Assembly (NCBI GenBank): GCA_900547035.1
Contig: URFM01000005.1
Location: 1 to 64,000 of the forward strand
Length of the DNA: 64,000 bases
Direction: 5' to 3'
Source: an uncultured Clostridium sp.
GTDB lineage: Bacteria; Bacillota; Clostridia; Lachnospirales; Lachnospiraceae
Both the position numbers and the translations under genes were made by a program. Positions 60,610 to 64,000 of this stretch are shown here, one piece after another; within the stretch, counting starts at the first letter, position 1, and the number at the start of each line of letters is the position of its first letter. The notes under the pieces were generated by a model. The model worked only from the letters and a program-made list of their open reading frames with translations. It did no database searches and was not told the origin of the DNA.

Positions 60610-61590
60610 ATGGGAAAGGGAGACGTCTGGAAATACTGTGAGAAGAATCAGATCACGGAAATGATCCTTTCATTGGAACTGCTTCCATCTTCCCGCTGGG
60701 AGAGAGATCAGATTCTGTCCTGTTTGTACGCTCTTTCCAATCACCCGGAGGAACATTATCATCCGGTATGGATCCCGAAAAGGAGCGGAGGCTTCCGGCG
60801 CTTGGATGTGCCGGATCCGTTGCTGAAACAGGTTCAGAGGAATATCCTTTGCCATGTTCTGGAAGGATTTTCCGTGTCGCCGGCTGCTGTGGCTTATCAG
60901 AAAAATCGCTGCGCAGCTGATGGAGCGGTAATCCACAGAGGGAAACCTTTGATCCTTAAACTGGATATTAACGATTTTTTCGGGAGCATTACCTTTCCTT
61001 TTGTACTTGGATACGGTTTCCCAGCAGCCTATTTTCCGGAGGAGGTTCGGGTGCTTTTGGCCTCTCTGTGCTGCTGCCGACAGAGACTGCCTCAGGGAGC
61101 ACCGTCGTCGCCGGCTCTGTCTAATTTGGTGATGAGGTCCTTTGATGATATTATGGTTTCCTGGTGTGCTGCCCGGGGGATTGTCTATACCCGATATTGC
61201 GACGATATGACGTTTTCGGGAGATTTTAACCCGGCCCTGGTAATAGGAAGAGTGAGAGGTTTACTGGAATCTATGGGAATGGAGCTGAATCGGAAAAAAA
61301 CGGAAGTCTGTTCTCAGGCGGACCGTCAGGTTGTAACCGGAATTACGGTGAATCAGGTGTGCCAGCTCCCCAGGGAGGACAGGAGAAAACTGCGTCAGGA
61401 GGTTTATCTCTGTCTGCGTCATGGCGCAGAGGGGATAGAACCGGAGGCTTCGGTACGCCGCCTGGAACGGATATTGGGAAAGGTCAGCTATCTTCTGCAG
61501 GTTCGCCCAGATGACCGGTGGTTTTTGGAACGGAGGGACATGCTGAAGGATATGCTTAGGAAAGAGAGGAAACGAGTTTATGAGTCATGA
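60610..61590 (+). CDS. Retron-type reverse transcriptase
   Basis: A 326-aa reverse transcriptase. Motifs in order: a DGAVIH box at 104-109 (NAxxH in classic retrons), LDINDFFGSI at 118-127 (first catalytic Asp), LPQGAPSSPALSN at 160-172, RYCDDMTFSG at 195-204 with the catalytic pair Asp198-Asp199, and VTGITVN at 242-248, the retron-specific VTG box. YCDD replaces the common YADD. There is no maturase or HNH domain (group II intron) and no variable repeat nearby (DGR). AAGGAG lies eight bases before the ATG. It would copy the upstream RNA into msDNA. Its 3' end overlaps the next gene by 11 bases. Confidence 0.9.
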   Translation: MGKGDVWKYCEKNQITEMILSLELLPSSRWERDQILSCLYALSNHPEEHYHPVWIPKRSGGFRRLDVPDPLLKQVQRNILCHVLEGFSVSPAAVAYQKNRCAADGAVIHRGKPLILKLDINDFFGSITFPFVLGYGFPAAYFPEEVRVLLASLCCCRQRLPQGAPSSPALSNLVMRSFDDIMVSWCAARGIVYTRYCDDMTFSGDFNPALVIGRVRGLLESMGMELNRKKTEVCSQADRQVVTGITVNQVCQLPREDRRKLRQEVYLCLRHGAEGIEPEASVRRLERILGKVSYLLQVRPDDRWFLERRDMLKDMLRKERKRVYES

Positions 61591-62041
61591 AGAACAGGCG
61601 AAAGCTCTTTTTATGGATGGCTGCAACTGCGCTCAGGCTGCTTTCTGCGCTTTCTGCGATGTAACCGGGCTGGAAAAGGAGCTTGCAATGAGGCTTTCTT
61701 CTTCCTTTGGAGGAGGTATGGGACGGCTAAGAGAGGTATGCGGAGCATTGTCCGGCATTTTTATGGCAGCCGGAATCCTTTATGGTTATGATGACCTGAC
61801 GGACAAATCCTTAAAGACCGATCACTATGAGCGGATACAGGAGCTGGCAGCCCGATTTCGGAAGGAAAATGGTTCCATCCTTTGCAGGGAGATTCTGGGA
61901 CTTGAGGAAGAGCACAGCCGGCCCGAACCGGAGGACAGGACTCCGGACTACTACGCCAGACGTCCATGTCCCGAAGTAGTGGCCAGGGCGGCCAGAATTT
62001 TTGAGGAGTATATGAGAGAGCATCCGATTCCGGAGCGATGA
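61580..62041 (+). CDS. C_GCAxxG_C_C family cysteine-rich protein
   Basis: A 153-aa protein of the C_GCAxxG_C_C family, seen as FMDGCNCAQAAFCAF, followed by GGGMGRLREVCGALSGIFMAAG, SILCREILG and ARRPCPEVV. The spaced cysteines suggest a redox, metal-binding or membrane-associated role; the family has no firm function, and members are common and often scattered in anaerobes. This gene starts inside the RT gene (11-base overlap), so the two are translated together, which makes it the leading candidate partner of the retron-like unit, although chance proximity cannot be excluded. GAGGAAA precedes the ATG. Confidence 0.85.
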   Translation: MSHEEQAKALFMDGCNCAQAAFCAFCDVTGLEKELAMRLSSSFGGGMGRLREVCGALSGIFMAAGILYGYDDLTDKSLKTDHYERIQELAARFRKENGSILCREILGLEEEHSRPEPEDRTPDYYARRPCPEVVARAARIFEEYMREHPIPER

Positions 62042-62064
62042 GGGGGCGGATCTCAGGCATTAAG

Positions 62065-62157
62065 CGGCAGCAGTACAGCGGCAATTATTTTATCATTCAG
62101 GAGCCCGTTCCGGCTCCTAAGGCTGCCGGGTTTCCCGGTTCCGGCGCTTTTCGCGCC
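62065..62157. other. Hairpin-rich intergenic region of unknown role
   Basis: CGGCAGC (62065-62071) pairs with GCTGCCG (62122-62128) around AGGAGCC/GGCTCCT (62099-62118). Then come CCGGG-TTT-CCCGG (62126-62138) and GGCGC-TTTTC-GCGCC (62143-62157). No open reading frame or known RNA family is recognised. Confidence 0.5.
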
Positions 62158-62168
62158 ATATTCCGATC

Positions 62169-62185
62169 GTTACGAGTACTTGGCG
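62169..62185. repeat. Dispersed short repeat, family B, copy 4
   Basis: GTTACGAGTACTTGGCG, differing from 46768-46784 by one base. Confidence 0.5.
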
Positions 62186-62214
62186 CCTGGTTTTAAGGTG
62201 CTTATATGCGATTG

Positions 62215-62259
62215 ATGCAAGGCGGCTGGCCGGATTCTTTCCGGTCTGGCATTTTGCAT
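62215..62259 (+). terminator. Terminator-like hairpin before yifB
   Basis: ATGCAA (62215-62220) with TTGCAT (62254-62259) enclosing GGCCGG-ATTCTTT-CCGGTC. It lies 20 bases before the yifB start and could be an attenuator. Confidence 0.4.
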
Positions 62260-62279
62260 TGGCTGAAAGAGAGGATTCT

Positions 62280-63809
62280 ATGTTTACAAAAGTGAATAGT
62301 GTGGGCATCCAGGGAATTGAAGGGGTGCTGATTGGAGTTGAGGCTGATGTGGGAGATGGATTGCCGGGCTTTTCCATGGTGGGATATTTGTCCTCAGAAG
62401 TGCGGGAGGCTCAGGAACGTGTAAAAACTGCGCTGAAGAATTCCGGCTATCGGCTGAATGCAAAAAAGGTGACGGTAAACCTGTCCCCGGCCAATATTCG
62501 GAAGGCAGGAACATCTTACGATCTCCCGATTGCCCTGGCGGTGCTGGGAGCATATGGTCAGGCGGATCTGAAGAAGATAGGCCCTTTTGCGGCTGTGGGA
62601 GAGCTGGGGCTGAATGGGAGAATTAAGCCGGTCAGCGGCGTCATGTCCATGGTGATGGCAGCTAAAAAAGGGGGGCTTAGGCAGGTACTGCTTCCGGCAG
62701 AAAATGCAGCTGAGGCAAAAGTAGTGGAGCATATGAAGATAATCGGCGTCTCCTCCTTAAACCAGGCGGTAGAAATTCTGAAAGACGGGAGGACTGTTTG
62801 GAATGAGGAAAGGGAAACGTCAGGGACGATGGAACCGGCCGTGGAAGAAGTGGATTTTCGCGAAGTAAATGGTCAGGCTTTGCTGCGCAGGGCAGCGGAG
62901 ATTGCAGCGGCGGGAATGCATAACTTTCTGATGACAGGACCTGCGGGAACAGGAAAGACGATGATTGCCCGGCGGCTGCCGACAATCCTTCCCCCGCTTA
63001 CCAGGGAGGAGGATATAGAAATCTCCAGGATCTACAGCATCTGCGGTCTGCTGCCCCATAACCGGCCGCTGCTGGGAAGACGTCCGTTTCGAAGTCCCCA
63101 TCATACCATTACGCCTCAGGCTCTGGCAGGAGGAGGCAGGCCGTTAAAGCCGGGAGAGCTGTCCCTGGCTTCCGGCGGAATTTTGTTTTTAGATGAACTT
63201 ACCCTATTTGGCCGTTCGGCGGTGGAAGTTTTGAGACAGCCATTGGAGGAACATAAAATTATCCTTAATCGGATGGAAGGCTCTTATGAGCTTCCGGCGG
63301 ATTTTCTGCTTTGCGGGGCATTTAACAGCTGTCCCTGCGGCTGGTATCCGGACCGAAATCGCTGCCGATGCAGTCCGGCGCAGATTGAACGGTATTTGAG
63401 CCGCCTGTCAAAACCGATTATGGAGCGATTTGACCTCTGCGTCCAGGCCTCTCCGATTTCTTATGAGGAACTTGTAAAAACAGAAAATGGAAACGAGGAT
63501 TCTGCCGCCATACGTTTAAGGGTCCAGGAGGCTTGGGAGAGGCAGAGGCGGCGGTTTCAGGAGGAACGGCCAAGATTTAACAGCAGGATGGGTCAAAAGG
63601 AGATTCGCGAGTTCTGTATTTTGGGAATGGAGGAAGAAGAACTGCTGGAACGGATTTACCGAAAGAAGCAGCTGAGCGCCAGGGCCTGCCATAAAATTTT
63701 AAAGGTAGCCAGAACCATTGCGGATCTGGAAGGGGCCGAACGAATCAGCAGGGAACACCTGGCAGAAGCGGCGGGGTATCGTGTACTGGAGGAACAGATA
63801 TGGGGGTAA
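62280..63809 (+). CDS. comM: YifB/ComM-family Mg-chelatase-like AAA+ ATPase
   Basis: A 509-aa AAA+ protein. ComM of naturally competent bacteria is a hexameric helicase that helps branch migration of incoming DNA. The N-terminal ChlI-like domain reads GIEGVLIGVEADVGDGLPGFSMVGYLSSEVREAQERVKTAL, the AAA+ core has Walker A MTGPAGTGKTMIAR and Walker B GGILFLDELTLF, and the C-terminal part has CPCGWYPDRNRCRCSPAQIERYLSRLSKPIMERFD. The ATG at 62280 follows GAGAGGA. It overlaps the DprA gene by ten bases, a common pairing in Firmicutes. Confidence 0.93.
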   Translation: MFTKVNSVGIQGIEGVLIGVEADVGDGLPGFSMVGYLSSEVREAQERVKTALKNSGYRLNAKKVTVNLSPANIRKAGTSYDLPIALAVLGAYGQADLKKIGPFAAVGELGLNGRIKPVSGVMSMVMAAKKGGLRQVLLPAENAAEAKVVEHMKIIGVSSLNQAVEILKDGRTVWNEERETSGTMEPAVEEVDFREVNGQALLRRAAEIAAAGMHNFLMTGPAGTGKTMIARRLPTILPPLTREEDIEISRIYSICGLLPHNRPLLGRRPFRSPHHTITPQALAGGGRPLKPGELSLASGGILFLDELTLFGRSAVEVLRQPLEEHKIILNRMEGSYELPADFLLCGAFNSCPCGWYPDRNRCRCSPAQIERYLSRLSKPIMERFDLCVQASPISYEELVKTENGNEDSAAIRLRVQEAWERQRRRFQEERPRFNSRMGQKEIREFCILGMEEEELLERIYRKKQLSARACHKILKVARTIADLEGAERISREHLAEAAGYRVLEEQIWG

Positions 63810-64000
63810 ACAGAGAAATAACCGGGCAGAAAAAGGAACAGGAAAAGGAATACCTTTACTGGATGTGCAGCCGTGTGGAGGGAATGGGAGCGGTCAGCAT
63901 CCGAAAAACCGGGGAGTTTGCCGGGAGTTTTCAGGAAGCATTTTATATAGAAGGAACAGAACTGTTTCGTCAGGGGATTTTCCGGCGCACGTCCCAGGCA
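63800..64000 (+). CDS. dprA: DNA processing protein DprA, N-terminal fragment cut by window end
   Basis: Only the first 67 codons lie in the window. EYLYWMCSRVEGMGAVSIRKTGEFAGSFQEAFY matches the helical N-terminal domain of DprA (Smf), which loads RecA on incoming single-stranded DNA. The Rossmann core is beyond the edge. The start overlaps yifB by ten bases; comM-dprA neighbours are frequent in Firmicutes and support the name. The gene continues past 64000. Confidence 0.75.
   Translation, partial: MGVNREITGQKKEQEKEYLYWMCSRVEGMGAVSIRKTGEFAGSFQEAFYIEGTELFRQGIFRRTSQA

Noticed and set aside
60610..61590. RT considered as group II intron or diversity-generating retroelement
   Set aside because: There is no maturase or HNH domain, no intron RNA domain structure is recognised, and there is no template/variable repeat pair nearby; the VTG box and upstream folded RNA fit a retron.

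Overview
The window looks like a chromosomal segment of a Gram-positive, spore-forming, anaerobic gut Clostridia member, most likely a Lachnospiraceae of the Enterocloster/Clostridium cluster XIVa type. The reasons are a mid-50s G+C impression, strong AGGAGG ribosome binding sites, a sporulation sigma-K gene, split purine genes under a ZTP riboswitch, a formate-THF ligase, C_GCAxxG_C_C and TIGR03915/TIGR03916 family genes, and no outer-membrane genes. The genus is inference. I count 53 protein genes, the last one cut by the window edge. I see no tRNA, rRNA, CRISPR array or insertion sequence. Bases 1-73 hold nothing I can name.

Layout. 0-5.5 kb: an AraC regulator and FAD oxidoreductase, a two-gene chromate transporter, and two tandem LysR regulators. 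5.7-10.6 kb: aconitase-family hydratase, NAD-type isocitrate dehydrogenase and O-acetylhomoserine sulfhydrylase. 10.7-20.5 kb: cardiolipin synthase, patatin lipase, an SLH protein, a MacAB-like export system and a two-component system. 20.6-23.6 kb: a TrpXYZ-like ABC importer. 23.7-36.8 kb: an SH3/NlpC cell-wall hydrolase, TepA-like protease, SpoIIIE/FtsK, Fhs, MurE, MurF, an amino-acid permease and an M18 aminopeptidase. 36.8-42.3 kb: an alkyltransferase-like protein, a CMD-family protein, Bcp, YaaA, a B12-type radical SAM protein and PyrIB. 42.6-46.6 kb: a second FtsX-type ABC system. 46.6-48.8 kb: a ZTP riboswitch with purine genes. 48.9-53.4 kb: an LTA-synthase-like enzyme, SigK, GalE and a nitroreductase-family protein. 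53.5-57.7 kb: a heterodimeric ABC exporter with its MarR regulator. 57.9-60.3 kb: a radical SAM/TIGR03915 DNA-repair-like pair. 60.3-62.0 kb: a retron-like reverse transcriptase with an upstream structured RNA and an overlapping cysteine-rich gene. 62.3-64.0 kb: YifB/ComM and the start of DprA.

The most interesting locus is 60.33-62.04 kb. A reverse transcriptase with retron motifs (VTG box, LPQGAPSSP, YCDD) is preceded by about 205 bases that fold by eye into the order expected of a retron msr-msd RNA: an interrupted 20-bp basal stem (a1/a2), two short hairpins, then a long stem ending in two hairpins. An AGC triplet follows a1. The RT overlaps by 11 bases a C_GCAxxG_C_C-family gene that I do not recognise as a known retron effector. 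The locus lies between ordinary chromosomal genes, not in an obvious defence island.

Other points are several families of short dispersed palindromic or repeated elements between genes, two proteins that appear to carry in-frame internal deletions and one with a large internal insertion, an alkyltransferase homologue with PAHR in place of PCHR, a MurE with DNSR in place of DNPR, a sigma-K lacking both pro-sequence and skin interruption, and a hairpin that would bury the ribosome binding site of a permease gene.
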